Translations under genes and position numbers: made by a program
Notes under the pieces: model-generated
What the model saw: the letters and a program-made list of their open reading frames with translations, nothing else
Databases searched by the model: none
Told to the model about the DNA's origin: nothing
Source: Roseibium denhamense
Lineage (GTDB): Bacteria > Pseudomonadota > Alphaproteobacteria > Rhizobiales > Stappiaceae
Assembly: GCF_009711415.1 (NCBI RefSeq)
Contig: NZ_SMLZ01000108.1
Span: 1,892-65,891, forward strand
Direction: 5' to 3'
Length of the DNA stretch: 64,000 nt
Shown: positions 17,028-26,215 of the stretch, one piece after another
Layout of the letters: each line of letters begins with the position of its first letter
Position numbering within the stretch: the stretch's first letter is position 1

Positions 17028-19028
17028 TTAGGACGCCCGCGCCTTTTCCCGCGCGGTCTTTGTTTTTTCCAAAGCCGTCAGCAGATAGCGATCTCGGTCA
17101 TAAATGTCGTTGAAGTAAGCGATTTCGCCATTCTCTTCCGGCCAGGCCGTGAAATAGGAGACATAGACCGGCAGATCACCCGCAACCCGCTCCTGTTCGT
17201 TCTGGCCTTGCGCAATCCGCCCGGCGACATAACCCTTGGACTTACCCAGGACGGCGGCTGCCATTGCCTTTGGATCGTGCAAGCGGATGCAGCCATGGCT
17301 GAAGGCCCGCATGTCCTTGTTGAACAGGTTTTTCGCCGGTGTGTCGTGCATATAGATATGGTGCCGGTTCGGGAACAGGATCTTTACCTCTCCCAGAGCA
17401 TTCGAGCGTCCCGGATATTGACGCACATTGATTGACTGCTGCTTGGACGCCACCGCATACCAATCGACCGATGCGGAGGAGACCTGACGTCCACCCGGCG
17501 TAGTCACCTCATAGCCCGCCTGATCCAAGTAGCTTGGGTTTTGCGCCAGTTTCGGCAGCATCTCATTGACAATGATCGAGTAAGGTACACCCCAGTATGG
17601 GTTGTATTCCACGATCTCGATATTGTCGTAGAAGAAGTTGGTCTGGTTGGATTTCTTGCCGACCACGACCCTCATGGAGAGCGGGGCCTCCCCTTCAGCC
17701 GAATAGGTGGCGGTAAAGGCCGGCTGATTGATAAAGACCTTGCGCTGGCCTAGATCCTCGGGCAGCCAGCGGCTGCGTTCCATGGCAAGCTCGACCTTGG
17801 CGATCTTGGCCGCATTGGTTTCACCCACCATCGCCCTGATCGTGTTCTTGCCGACAATACCGTCCGGGGTCAGCTTGGCTTCCTTCTGGAACGCCTTCAC
17901 AAGAGACACGAGCTCCGGCGTGTAAAGCTCGGCCCCGTCATAGGCTTCAAGAACCGCAGCATGATCGGCCTTGAGCGCCTCGGACCCGTTCTTGGCAATC
18001 GCGGCAACGATGTTTTTCAGCTCCGGGCTGGATTTTCCAGCTTTCAGGAAAGTCCCCGGCGCGATCACGATCTGATCGGCTTCCTCGTCTTCCGCCTTGA
18101 GCCGGGCAAGCTCCGCGGTCAGGGCCTTGAAATGGTCGTTTTGAGGATGGAACCCTGCAAGCTTGGTCTTGATCAGCACAGTGCCCGCAAGGGTTTCCAG
18201 AGCGGCAACCAGATCGACATCATGGCGTGGCAGGTCGTGGTACTGGGAGATCCCGTTCGGATCGATCCGGCCGCGCTCTGCGTCAAGAACGTAGGTCAGA
18301 GCCGCAGCGCTGAGATCCATTTCAAACCGGATTGCCGCTGCCTGCACCTCTTCAGGGCTCAAACCGTCAAAAACGGGTACGGTTACGGCATAGTCGGCAG
18401 GATCCAGGCCATACTTTGACGCGTTGCCGAGCTCAGAGATCAGCGCCTGCGCTCTCGATGTCGGGCGGCTGTCTTCAACCCAGATGAAATCGGGATGTTC
18501 GCGATAATACGCAATCAGCGCTTCCCCAATCTCCGGGAGCGCCATCAGTTTCATGTCTTTGAGAGCAGGCCGCGCCTTGTCGAACGCGGTCAGCACGGCG
18601 CTCGCTTCGCCAGCCGGAGTGGCGTCACTTGCCGCTGTTGCATCGCCATCTGCGTCCGCTGGCAGGTCGCTAGACAATTCTGCGGTTTTCTTTTCCGACA
18701 AAGGCGCGAGCGAAACCGCTTTCCAGGCATCAGCTTTATAGGTCAGATACCGGGGTGCTGAGACCCTGACCGACTTGATCTTTTGCTGGCGGTATTCCTG
18801 CCGTTCGCGCTCTTGCTGCCGGCGGTGCGCTTCGGGATTGAAAATACGCTGGAACAGGCCCTGGGCCGAAGCCTCCGGAATGCTCACAGCGGACAGGCCG
18901 GTTGCGAGCACCGAAGCCATGAGGCCCGCCTTCAAACTTCCGAAGACGACTTTTTTCGCGCGCCACCTGATACCGGACTTGGTGTTTTGGCCTGCCTCTG
19001 ACCGTGATTCTTTCTCAATCGCTCGCAT
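17028..19028 (-). CDS. L,D-transpeptidase, LdtD/YcbB type
   Basis: Periplasmic enzyme forming 3-3 cross-links between peptidoglycan stems. The 666-residue precursor has a basic N-terminus and signal segment (about 26-55, ending ASAQG), a variable region, a scaffold domain, a peptidoglycan-binding domain (LVKAFQKEAKLTPDGIVGKN) and the YkuD catalytic domain. The signature HDTPAKNLFNKDMRAFSHGC is followed by IRLHDP, with the nucleophile Cys near residue 580. Large size and domain order match LdtD/YcbB rather than short YkuD proteins. It is a single gene between znuA and ssb. Confidence 0.9.
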   Translation of the reverse strand: MRAIEKESRSEAGQNTKSGIRWRAKKVVFGSLKAGLMASVLATGLSAVSIPEASAQGLFQRIFNPEAHRRQQERERQEYRQQKIKSVRVSAPRYLTYKADAWKAVSLAPLSEKKTAELSSDLPADADGDATAASDATPAGEASAVLTAFDKARPALKDMKLMALPEIGEALIAYYREHPDFIWVEDSRPTSRAQALISELGNASKYGLDPADYAVTVPVFDGLSPEEVQAAAIRFEMDLSAAALTYVLDAERGRIDPNGISQYHDLPRHDVDLVAALETLAGTVLIKTKLAGFHPQNDHFKALTAELARLKAEDEEADQIVIAPGTFLKAGKSSPELKNIVAAIAKNGSEALKADHAAVLEAYDGAELYTPELVSLVKAFQKEAKLTPDGIVGKNTIRAMVGETNAAKIAKVELAMERSRWLPEDLGQRKVFINQPAFTATYSAEGEAPLSMRVVVGKKSNQTNFFYDNIEIVEYNPYWGVPYSIIVNEMLPKLAQNPSYLDQAGYEVTTPGGRQVSSASVDWYAVASKQQSINVRQYPGRSNALGEVKILFPNRHHIYMHDTPAKNLFNKDMRAFSHGCIRLHDPKAMAAAVLGKSKGYVAGRIAQGQNEQERVAGDLPVYVSYFTAWPEENGEIAYFNDIYDRDRYLLTALEKTKTAREKARAS

Positions 19029-19306
19029 TGTTCCAACTCACAATATTAAATCTGGTCAAACCTGATTTGGCGTGCGCCCAAGAACGCCATCTCTTGCCGG
19101 TTCTAAGTCTGATGCCCGAGCGGTTTCCAGGTTCTTTAAAAGGCCCGCAAACACGCGCTTGTTCGTGCCAAGCATAACCCGAACTGATATACCACAGGTA
19201 TGCTCAGCCGGTTAAGGGGCAGACTTTCAACTGCTGACAGCAATCAAATCACTGTGACAGTTATGCCGCTGCCCTGTTTTCCGCCGGCCCGCAAATGTGC
19301 GGAACA

Positions 19307-19846
19307 TCAAAACGGGATTTCGTCATCCATGGGGCCGCTGCCCCCGCCCCCGGACGGTCCGCCAAAACCGCCACCGCTGGAGCCGCCGCCATAGCCGCTG
19401 CCGCCCCCAAACGAACCGCCGGATCCGCCGAAACTGCCGCCAGATGGCTCATTGCCGTAGTCCGGCAGTGCGCCGCCCTGCCCGCCGCCTTCGCCGCGGC
19501 CGTCCAGCATTGTCAGGCTGGAATTAAAGCCCTGAAGCACAACTTCCGTCGAATATCGGTCCTGGCCAGACTGATCCTGCCACTTACGGGTTTGCAACTG
19601 GCCTTCGATGTAAACTTTCGACCCTTTGCGCAGATAGTTTTCCGCCACCTTGCAAAGACCTTCATTGAAGATCACCACCCGGTGCCACTCCGTCTTTTCC
19701 CGGCGTTCACCGGAATTCCGGTCCCGCCAGGTTTCGGACGTCGCGATCCGCAGATTGGCGATGGGCCGTCCGTCCTGCGTCCGCCGGATTTCCGGATCGG
19801 CGCCAAGATTGCCGACAAGAATGACTTTATTGACGCTGCCCGCCAT
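19307..19846 (-). CDS. ssb: Single-stranded DNA-binding protein
   Basis: Coats single-stranded DNA in replication, recombination and repair. The 179 residues comprise an OB fold (about 1-115, starting [20 protein letters not shown]), a Gly/Ser-rich flexible linker and the acidic tip DDEIPF, which recruits partner proteins. It is divergent from uvrA across about 600 bases, an arrangement also known from E. coli. Confidence 0.97.
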   Translation of the reverse strand: MAGSVNKVILVGNLGADPEIRRTQDGRPIANLRIATSETWRDRNSGERREKTEWHRVVIFNEGLCKVAENYLRKGSKVYIEGQLQTRKWQDQSGQDRYSTEVVLQGFNSSLTMLDGRGEGGGQGGALPDYGNEPSGGSFGGSGGSFGGGSGYGGGSSGGGFGGPSGGGGSGPMDDEIPF

Positions 19847-20445
19847 GACTGAACTCCTATTGTGCTGAGCAGAAACAAGGCCGGTCGCCGCACATGACGT
19901 GCCGCGCCAAGGCAGCTGCCCTCAAACTCATCGCCGTTAAAACCAGAACCCTAGCGGGCCGCCAACCGCCTTGCCCAATTTTTCAAACGCTGCGTCTCCT
20001 TTTCCACAGCCCAAAGCCCTTCCAGGCCTGCCTGCCCCCGCTCGCACCGCCAAAAATACAACCTTCCTACACGCGCACGGTGTATACCCCGGCTCAATTC
20101 CCCCGGTTTGTTCTCATTTCCAAAACACTACCTGTCAGCTATAATAACGATATAAAACAGTGACTTATCTTGTTTTTCCACATTTTGCACTGACACACAC
20201 TGATTTTTTGTACTTGTTATGTTCTAATTTCTTGTCCACTTTGTAAACTCGGAAATCTAGTTCTGCCCGGCCAGTTCTTTGTCCGAGAGCTAGCGGGCTC
20301 ACTGGAAGCGTCCGCGGAAACTGCTATATCGGATCAAAACACCACCCCATGCCGTGCGGATGACCACCGCAGCCAAATCAGGCAAGGCACGACAAAATCA
20401 TACTGCACGCACGCGCTGCGCTTTCGCGTGTGAACCGGGATATTG
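19847..20445. other. Long divergent intergenic region between ssb and uvrA
   Basis: About 600 bases without a supportable gene; AT-rich in the middle (20130-20260). It must hold both promoters. GTAC-N7-GTTC at 20210-20224 is one base off the alphaproteobacterial LexA word GTTC-N7-GTTC. AGTTCT is directly repeated at 20259 and 20273 with the wrong spacing for LexA. Confidence 0.6.
20210..20224. promoter_or_regulatory. Weak LexA-box candidate
   Basis: GTAC-TTGTTAT-GTTC keeps the N7 spacing and one perfect half of the alphaproteobacterial LexA direct repeat, with one mismatch in the other half. It is placed between two genes often under SOS control, but the match is not strong. Confidence 0.3.
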
Positions 20446-23379
20446 ATGATGACGACACCGAAGTTGCCGCATTCGGACGAAAGCTGGAAAAACGACCCGA
20501 CGAAGGTCATCAGCATACGCGGCGCACGGGAGCATAACCTGAAAGGCGTCGATCTGGACCTGCCCCGGGACAAGTTGATTGTCATGACCGGCCTGTCCGG
20601 GTCGGGCAAGTCGTCCCTTGCCTTCGACACAATCTATGCCGAAGGCCAGCGCCGGTATGTGGAAAGCCTGAGCGCCTATGCGCGCCAATTTCTGGAGATG
20701 ATGCAAAAACCGGATGTCGACCAGATCGACGGTCTGTCACCTGCTATCTCCATCGAGCAGAAGACCACTTCCCGCAATCCGCGCTCGACCGTTGGCACGG
20801 TCACCGAAATCTACGACTACATGCGGCTTCTTTTTGCGCGTGTGGGCGTGCCGTACTCGCCCGCCACCGGGCTGCCGATTGAAAGCCAAACGGTCAGCCA
20901 GATGGTGGACCGCATCATGGATCTGGAGGAAGGCGCCAGACTGTACTTGTTGGCGCCCATGGTGCGCGGGCGCAAGGGCGAATACCGCAAGGAACTGGCC
21001 GAGCTCATGAAAAAGGGCTTTCAGCGGGTAAAGATCGACGGCACGTTCCACGAGATCTCGGAAGCCCCTGTGCTGGACAAGAAGATCAAGCACGACATCG
21101 ATGTGGTCGTGGACCGGATTGTCGTGCGCGATGATATCGCAGGACGGCTTGCCGATTCCCTGGAGACAGCGCTGAAGCTCGCCGACGGTATTGCCATTGC
21201 AGAATTCGCTGACAAGACCGAGGAAAACGGCGATCCGAAACGGATCATCTTTTCGGAAAAATTCGCCTGCCCGGTTTCCGGTTTCACAATTCCGGAAATT
21301 GAGCCCCGTCTGTTTTCGTTCAACAATCCGTTTGGCGCTTGTCCGTCCTGCGACGGCCTTGGCACCACACTCGCCTTTGAGGAAGATCTTGTCGTTCCCG
21401 ACCATTCCTTGTCCTTGCGGGAGGGTGCGGTCCTGCCCTGGGCCAAGACCGGATCAACCTCGCCTTATTATGCGCAGACCTTGGAAGCTCTGTGCCGGCA
21501 TTACGACGGCTCCATGGCGACTCCTTGGAAAGACTTGTCCAAGGATCTTCAAGAAGCGATTTTGCACGGCACCGGAAAAACGAAGATTGAATTCGTCTAT
21601 GACGATGGCGTGCGCAGCTATCGCACCGACAAGACCTTTGAAGGGGTGATCGGCAATATCGAGCGCCGCTGGCGCGAAACCGAATCGACCTGGGTCAGGG
21701 AAGAACTCGCCCGCTTTCAGTCGGACCATGCCTGTCCGGCTTGCCAGGGGTTCCGGCTGAAACCGGAGGCACTGGCCGTCAAGATTGCCGGCCGACATAT
21801 CGGGCAGGTCACAGAATGCTCTATCCGGGAGGCCAGTGAGTGGTTCGAGACGCTGCCGGAAAAACTGAATGACAAGCAGTCTGAAATTGCGGGCCGGATT
21901 CTGAAAGAGATCCGCGAACGGCTCAAGTTCCTGAATGACGTGGGCCTTGACTATCTAACATTGTCGCGGAACTCAGGCACCCTGTCTGGCGGCGAAAGCC
22001 AGCGTATTCGTCTCGCCTCCCAGATCGGATCGGGGCTGACAGGCGTTCTTTATGTACTGGACGAGCCTTCCATAGGGCTTCACCAGCGCGACAATGCCCG
22101 CCTGCTTGAAACGCTCAAGCACCTGCGGGACCTCGGCAATACGGTCATTGTCGTTGAACATGACGAGGACGCGGTCCTGACCGCCGATTACGTCATCGAC
22201 GTGGGTCCGGGAGCCGGTGTTCATGGCGGGCAGGTAATCGCGAAGGGAACACCGGGCGAAGTTATGGCCAACCCGGCGTCTCTCACCGGGCAATACCTGT
22301 CGGGTGCCATGATGATCCCGCAGCCTGAGGAACGGCGCAAGATCAACAAGAAGCGCCAGATCTCTGTTAAGGGAGCCAGGGGCAACAATCTCAAGGATGT
22401 CGACGTCAACGTACCGCTCAGCACATTCACCTGTGTCACCGGAGTATCCGGCGGGGGCAAATCGACCTTCCTGATCGATACGCTCTACAAGTCGGCGGCA
22501 CGGCGCTTGAACGGCGCACGGGACAACCCTGCCCCCCATGACCGGATCGAGGGCCTTGAAGTTCTCGACAAGGTCATCGACATCGACCAGTCCCCGATTG
22601 GCCGGACCCCGCGCTCCAATCCGGCGACCTACACCGGTGCGTTCACGCCGATCCGCGAATGGTTTGCCGGGATGCCGGAGGCGAAAGCTCGTGGTTATCA
22701 ACCAGGCCGCTTCTCCTTCAACGTCAAGGGCGGGCGCTGTGAAGCCTGTCAGGGCGACGGCGTTATCAAGATTGAAATGCACTTCCTCCCGGACGTCTAT
22801 GTCACCTGCGATGTGTGCAAGGGTAAGCGCTACAATCGGGAAACGCTCGAGGTCGAGTTCAAAGGCAAGTCCATTGCGGATGTGCTCGACATGACCGTTG
22901 AGGAAGCAGCCAGCTTCTTTTCAGCCGTCCCGGCCGTGCGCGACAAGATGGAGACACTTGCCCGTGTCGGGCTCGGCTACATCAAGGTCGGCCAGCAGGC
23001 GACAACGCTGTCGGGCGGTGAAGCACAGCGCGTGAAACTGGCCAAGGAGCTGTCAAAACGGTCAACCGGCCGCACACTTTATATCCTGGACGAACCAACG
23101 ACCGGCCTGCATTTCCATGATGTTGCAAAGCTTCTTGAGGTCCTTCACGAACTGGTCGATCAAGGGAACACCGTTCTGGTGATCGAACATAATCTTGAGG
23201 TCATCAAGACGGCAGACTGGATCATCGATCTCGGACCGGAAGGCGGAGATGGCGGCGGACGGATTGTTGCGACCGGCCGGCCAGAGGATGTCGCCACGGT
23301 CGATGAAAGCTACACAGGCCAGTTCCTGAAGGAACTGTTGAGCCGCCGCCCACAGCGCGCGCCCGACGCCGCGGAGTGA
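20446..23379 (+). CDS. uvrA: Excinuclease ABC subunit A
   Basis: Damage-recognition ATPase of nucleotide excision repair, working with UvrB. The roughly 977 residues are full length. They include Walker [10 protein letters not shown] (about 49-57), a zinc module (CPVSGF ... ACPSCDGLG), signature [16 protein letters not shown], a second Walker [11 protein letters not shown], the C-terminal zinc finger ([11 protein letters not shown] ... [10 protein letters not shown]) and signature [21 protein letters not shown] at 20446/20449 follows CGGGA; a TTG codon just before is less likely. Confidence 0.97.
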   Translation: MMTTPKLPHSDESWKNDPTKVISIRGAREHNLKGVDLDLPRDKLIVMTGLSGSGKSSLAFDTIYAEGQRRYVESLSAYARQFLEMMQKPDVDQIDGLSPAISIEQKTTSRNPRSTVGTVTEIYDYMRLLFARVGVPYSPATGLPIESQTVSQMVDRIMDLEEGARLYLLAPMVRGRKGEYRKELAELMKKGFQRVKIDGTFHEISEAPVLDKKIKHDIDVVVDRIVVRDDIAGRLADSLETALKLADGIAIAEFADKTEENGDPKRIIFSEKFACPVSGFTIPEIEPRLFSFNNPFGACPSCDGLGTTLAFEEDLVVPDHSLSLREGAVLPWAKTGSTSPYYAQTLEALCRHYDGSMATPWKDLSKDLQEAILHGTGKTKIEFVYDDGVRSYRTDKTFEGVIGNIERRWRETESTWVREELARFQSDHACPACQGFRLKPEALAVKIAGRHIGQVTECSIREASEWFETLPEKLNDKQSEIAGRILKEIRERLKFLNDVGLDYLTLSRNSGTLSGGESQRIRLASQIGSGLTGVLYVLDEPSIGLHQRDNARLLETLKHLRDLGNTVIVVEHDEDAVLTADYVIDVGPGAGVHGGQVIAKGTPGEVMANPASLTGQYLSGAMMIPQPEERRKINKKRQISVKGARGNNLKDVDVNVPLSTFTCVTGVSGGGKSTFLIDTLYKSAARRLNGARDNPAPHDRIEGLEVLDKVIDIDQSPIGRTPRSNPATYTGAFTPIREWFAGMPEAKARGYQPGRFSFNVKGGRCEACQGDGVIKIEMHFLPDVYVTCDVCKGKRYNRETLEVEFKGKSIADVLDMTVEEAASFFSAVPAVRDKMETLARVGLGYIKVGQQATTLSGGEAQRVKLAKELSKRSTGRTLYILDEPTTGLHFHDVAKLLEVLHELVDQGNTVLVIEHNLEVIKTADWIIDLGPEGGDGGGRIVATGRPEDVATVDESYTGQFLKELLSRRPQRAPDAAE

Positions 23380-23414
23380 GCCCAGTCCGTTTTTTCGAAA
23401 ACGATGGCGACGCA

Positions 23415-23440
23415 CTTGAAACAAGGTGCGCCGCACATAT
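23415..23440 (+). promoter_or_regulatory. RpoH-like promoter candidate downstream of uvrA
   Basis: CTTGAAA (23415-23421), 12 bases, then CACATAT (23434-23440) resembles alphaproteobacterial heat-shock sigma promoters. It would give a long leader of about 180 bases to the DUF1127 gene at 23626. Related DUF1127/small-RNA loci in Rhodobacter are RpoH-dependent, which makes it worth noting. Confidence 0.3.
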
Positions 23441-23524
23441 CTCTAAGCCACTGGCATCGCACGCGATCTGATTCGCGATACGTATAATTTTCTCAGAACA
23501 TGTTGCGTTGCACAAAATGCATGC

Positions 23525-23572
23525 CTGACATGCAAAGTTGGGCCTTCATATAATTCGATGGCTGAATTATAT
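23525..23572 (+). promoter_or_regulatory. Sigma70-like promoter overlapped by a 9-bp perfect palindrome
   Basis: CTGACA (23525-23530), 18 bases, then TATAAT (23549-23554). The inverted repeat ATATAATTC (23548-23556) / GAATTATAT (23564-23572) covers the -10 element, so a bound regulator would block it. The first DUF1127 start codon is about 65 bases beyond the expected transcription start. Confidence 0.5.
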
Positions 23573-23625
23573 ACATAATCAACGAAGAGACGCATGAGCG
23601 TCCCGGAATTGGAAAGAAAAAGAAG

Positions 23626-23775
23626 ATGTTTGACACTGTGCGCCAAAAGTACAGCAACTGGGTTCAATACCGCCGTACGGTTGATGAGCTCTCCCGCATG
23701 TCCAGCCGCGAGCTGCAGGATTTGGGAATTACACGCGGTGACATCAAGTTCGCCGCACGCCGGTCTGCCGGCTGA
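23626..23775 (+). CDS. DUF1127 small basic protein, copy 1 (CcaF1-like)
   Basis: A 49-residue protein too short for usual gene-length cut-offs. It begins MFDTVRQKYSNWVQYRRTVD and has the DUF1127 core ELSRMSSRELQDLGITRGDI, then ends in basic RRSAG. In Rhodobacter a DUF1127 protein (CcaF1) encoded directly upstream of CCUCCUCCC hairpin RNAs is an RNA-binding factor in stress response, and the same arrangement follows here. GAAAGAAAAAGAAG precedes the ATG. It has a paralogue of identical length at 25923-26072. Confidence 0.88.
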   Translation: MFDTVRQKYSNWVQYRRTVDELSRMSSRELQDLGITRGDIKFAARRSAG

Positions 23776-23785
23776 GAAATTTGAA

Positions 23786-23910
23786 ATCGCGTCCCGAGGC
23801 ATCCTCCTCCCAGCCAACGGACGTGTGACACGCAGGACACCCTCCTCCCAGTCCTGCCACGTCGAAACGTCGCCCGCCAGTACCTCCTCCCACTGGCGGG
23901 CGTTCGTTTG
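23786..23910 (+). ncRNA. Cuckoo/CcsR-like small RNA locus 1 (three CCUCCUCCC hairpins)
   Basis: Directly after the DUF1127 stop are three hairpins, each with CCTCCTCCC in the loop at 23803-23811, 23841-23849 and 23883-23891. Stems are CGTCC/GGACG plus GGC/GCC; GCAGGAC/GTCCTGC; and a perfect 11-bp CGCCCGCCAGT/ACTGGCGGGCG. The hairpins repeat every 38-42 bases. This is the signature of the alphaproteobacterial cuckoo/CcsR RNA family, produced by processing of a DUF1127 transcript and linked to stress. A TTTTT run at 23918-23922 may mark the end. Confidence 0.82.
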
Positions 23911-24428
23911 TCTGGGGTTTTTCTCATTCAGATAAACAATCTGATTGCCGTTGTCGGACATGTCCGAAACCGTCCTTTTTTAGACGGAGGGACCAAGTAG
24001 TTCGCGCGCATTCATGGATTGCGCAAGTATGCAGAGCGCCTCATAATTTCATCCAACGGTGTCCCAGCAAAACACCCTAGCCGACAAAGCCTTCAGCTTG
24101 CGCGCCTGTGCCATGGCGGAGTTGATGTTCATGTTGAAAAACCAATTTCGAGATGGAAAAGCTTGAACCGGAAGGCCCCAACGGGCAAAGCGTGTGTAGG
24201 CAGGGTAATGCAACCGCACTCTTTTTTCCTTAGCTTTAGTAGTATATGTTTTATTTGCAATTTTTCATTGAACTTTTACAAGGCCAGTGCATTGGCAGTT
24301 TTCTCACGACCTCACCGGCAGTACTAAGCTGCAGAAAATCCAAGAATGCTACATATGCGAGCAGAGATGCATTTTAGGAGCATGGGTTCTACAACCTTGT
24401 TCAGGCAAGAATGACCCGGAGATCAGGT
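23911..24428. other. Intergenic stretch without a supportable gene
   Basis: About 520 bases between the first small-RNA locus and the secreted-protein gene. Short open frames on both strands show no recognisable protein features. The composition is AT-rich towards 24240-24380, which probably includes the promoter of the next gene. Confidence 0.5.
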
Positions 24429-25265
24429 ATGTTCAAACAAGGTCTTAAATTCGCTCTGTATGGCATAATTGCGATTATGACCGTTTCGGCGACACCGGTT
24501 CGTGCAGACGAAGAGCCGTTTTATTTCTGCGCGGGTGCCTTTGTCGAGGAAATGCAGGCCAATGCAGTCATCGTACTGCGTGCGGATATGGCAAAAGTCG
24601 ATCCGAAAGCAAAAAGATACCTAAATTGTCAATTGCCAGACGTCGATGAGACGACGCTCCTTAGGCTTATTACATCCGGAAAAAATAAGGAGCTGGAATC
24701 TTCTGGATTGCAGTATTTCACAGAATTGTCGATCAGCGGCCAGTTGCTTCCGGTCAAAGTAATCAAGATTTCGACGTTCGCTTATGAAAGAGGAAAGATC
24801 AGTCAGAATTACCAACGTGCAGAACGTCTGTGCGGTCTTGTTGACTTTCAATCCTCCGGGCTGGTGATCAGAAAAAGCAGCGACAATCCAGGCTGCAATT
24901 CAAAAAATCAGAAGATATTTGGGACCAGACAAAACGGTGAATACGTCGAGATTTTTTGTCAACCAGGCCACGATGACTGCCTGTTGATTGTCGAATTCGG
25001 TGGATGGGAGTTTTCTCTCAAGGCTGAGAAACAGTCAATACTGGAAAACTGGCGCGCATTTTCCGGTGCCCTCAAAAACGAGATCTCTAACAGAGTTGTT
25101 CTGAACTTTACGCCAGATGGCTGCGTTGGAGAGGCGTGTGCTTTGTTAGACCGACTCATTAAGCATAAGTTGAATTACTATAGATATCTGTTTTTTATCA
25201 GACTGATGAAAGTAGATTGGGAGAATAGTTTGAATTCAGAGATAACCACAGGAATGAAGATCTAA
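24429..25265 (+). CDS. Hypothetical secreted cysteine-containing protein
   Basis: Not recognised. The 278-residue precursor starts at MFKQGLKFALYGIIAIMTVS with GGAG and AGG upstream; an in-frame start at 24411 is possible but lacks a better site. The signal peptide probably ends near VRADEEP (about residue 25). The mature part has about nine cysteines (FYFCAG, YLNCQL, RLCGLV, NPGCNS, EIFCQPGHDDC, PDGCVGEAC), consistent with disulfides in the periplasm, and no membrane helix after the signal. Base composition is clearly more AT-rich than the housekeeping neighbours, which suggests acquired DNA. It lies between the two DUF1127/small-RNA modules. Confidence 0.75.
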   Translation: MFKQGLKFALYGIIAIMTVSATPVRADEEPFYFCAGAFVEEMQANAVIVLRADMAKVDPKAKRYLNCQLPDVDETTLLRLITSGKNKELESSGLQYFTELSISGQLLPVKVIKISTFAYERGKISQNYQRAERLCGLVDFQSSGLVIRKSSDNPGCNSKNQKIFGTRQNGEYVEIFCQPGHDDCLLIVEFGGWEFSLKAEKQSILENWRAFSGALKNEISNRVVLNFTPDGCVGEACALLDRLIKHKLNYYRYLFFIRLMKVDWENSLNSEITTGMKI

Positions 25266-25922
25266 ATAAATCCCAATAAAAATTGAGATTTTCGACCTGA
25301 TTGTCGCAGCGACAGCGGTTAGCACGACTTTGGCCGATTTATCTGTGCTTTAACTGTTGAGCATTCCCCAAGAGAGTATTCGGTGTTTCACAGCAACCCG
25401 GCTTTACAAGGTGTCTGACATGGACGGGCATTGGCCGGGAGCTCTTGAACGTTGGCTAGCGCAGTCATTGGACGGCACAGACCAAGGCAATCTGAAGCAA
25501 GATTGGATCGAAGTTACGCAGCGCCAGATCAAACTGAGGTGGCTGAATGGCTCTATCCGAGTAGCCTCCGGAGAACCCGGTCCGGTTCAGCCCGGCCTGA
25601 AGCTGCACCACGATTCGCTGCTCGGCCCATGGCGCAAAAGGTCATACCTTCTACGCCCGAAAAGCACTCCCGGCCCGATCAACACCCACGTCGTCGACCC
25701 GCCCGTTTCCTCTCAAGCCATGCGTTTTTGGGACACAAGACCAATTTAAACTGATTTAAAACGTGTTAACCAGCCATTTACCTGCATTTTTTGCATAGCT
25801 GCCGCGCATTTTGCCCCCTACCTCGCACTGCACAAAAACCCTATCTTCCGGCGTGTAAGAGATGAACGGGCCAGACGCCGATCCGCGGTGCCATGGCCAT
25901 TAGATAGCGAAAGGCCTCAACC
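25266..25922. other. Intergenic stretch without a convincing gene
   Basis: About 660 bases. An open frame of 130 codons (25357-25749, +) has no ribosome site, no domain and a Pro/Arg-rich random character, so it is not called. The promoter of the second DUF1127 gene should lie near 25760-25880 (AT-rich 25741-25800). Confidence 0.5.
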
Positions 25923-26072
25923 ATGATCGACACAGTAGTTCGCAAGTTCAACAACTGGAAACGCTTCCGTCAGACCTATGACGAGCTGTCCAACCTCAGC
26001 AACCGTGAACTGAACGACCTGGGCATCGCCCGCGCAGACATTGCACGCTACGCACGCATGTCCGCCAAGTAA
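25923..26072 (+). CDS. DUF1127 small basic protein, copy 2 (CcaF1-like)
   Basis: A 49-residue paralogue of the protein at 23626-23775. It begins MIDTVVRKFNNWKRFRQTYD, has the core ELSNLSNRELNDLGIARADI and ends ARYARMSAK. GAAAGG lies nine bases before the ATG. It is followed at once by CCTCCTCCC-loop hairpins, repeating the gene-plus-RNA arrangement of copy 1. The role is inferred from CcaF1 of Rhodobacter (RNA binding, stress). Confidence 0.9.
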   Translation: MIDTVVRKFNNWKRFRQTYDELSNLSNRELNDLGIARADIARYARMSAK

Positions 26073-26081
26073 TAAGTTTCG

Positions 26082-26190
26082 CGATCGATTGCGTCCTCCT
26101 CCCAGCAATCGATGGCGCCTTCCGCAGTTTTTGCGGAAATCCCAAAAAGCACCTGCCGGATCCTCCTCCCTCCGGCAGGTGCTTTTTTTT
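26082..26190 (+). ncRNA. Cuckoo/CcsR-like small RNA locus 2 (two CCUCCUCCC hairpins)
   Basis: First hairpin: perfect 9-bp stem ATCGATTGC/GCAATCGAT (26084-26092, 26105-26113) with CCTCCTCCC (26095-26103) in the loop. A small hairpin TTCCGCA/TGCGGAA (26120-26138) follows. The last hairpin has a perfect 17-bp stem with CCTCCTCCC (26162-26170) filling its loop, ending in a T run, so the RNA carries its own terminator. Two motif-bearing hairpins next to a DUF1127 gene are the classic form of the family. Confidence 0.87.
26144..26190 (+). terminator. Terminator hairpin whose loop is the CCUCCUCCC motif
   Basis: AAAAAGCACCTGCCGGA pairs perfectly with TCCGGCAGGTGCTTTTT across the 10-base loop TCCTCCTCCC, followed by T8. 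It also reads as a terminator for the convergent gene ending at 26216. Confidence 0.9.
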
Positions 26191-26215
26191 GGGCTTTCGA
26201 AACCTTGGAACTTCT

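Noticed and set aside
20259-20278. AGTTCT direct repeat as a LexA box
   Set aside because: GTTC halves are 10 bases apart instead of 7.
25357-25749. Possible 130-residue protein
   Set aside because: No ribosome site, no domain, Pro/Arg-rich random composition; overlapping frames on the same strand are equally open.
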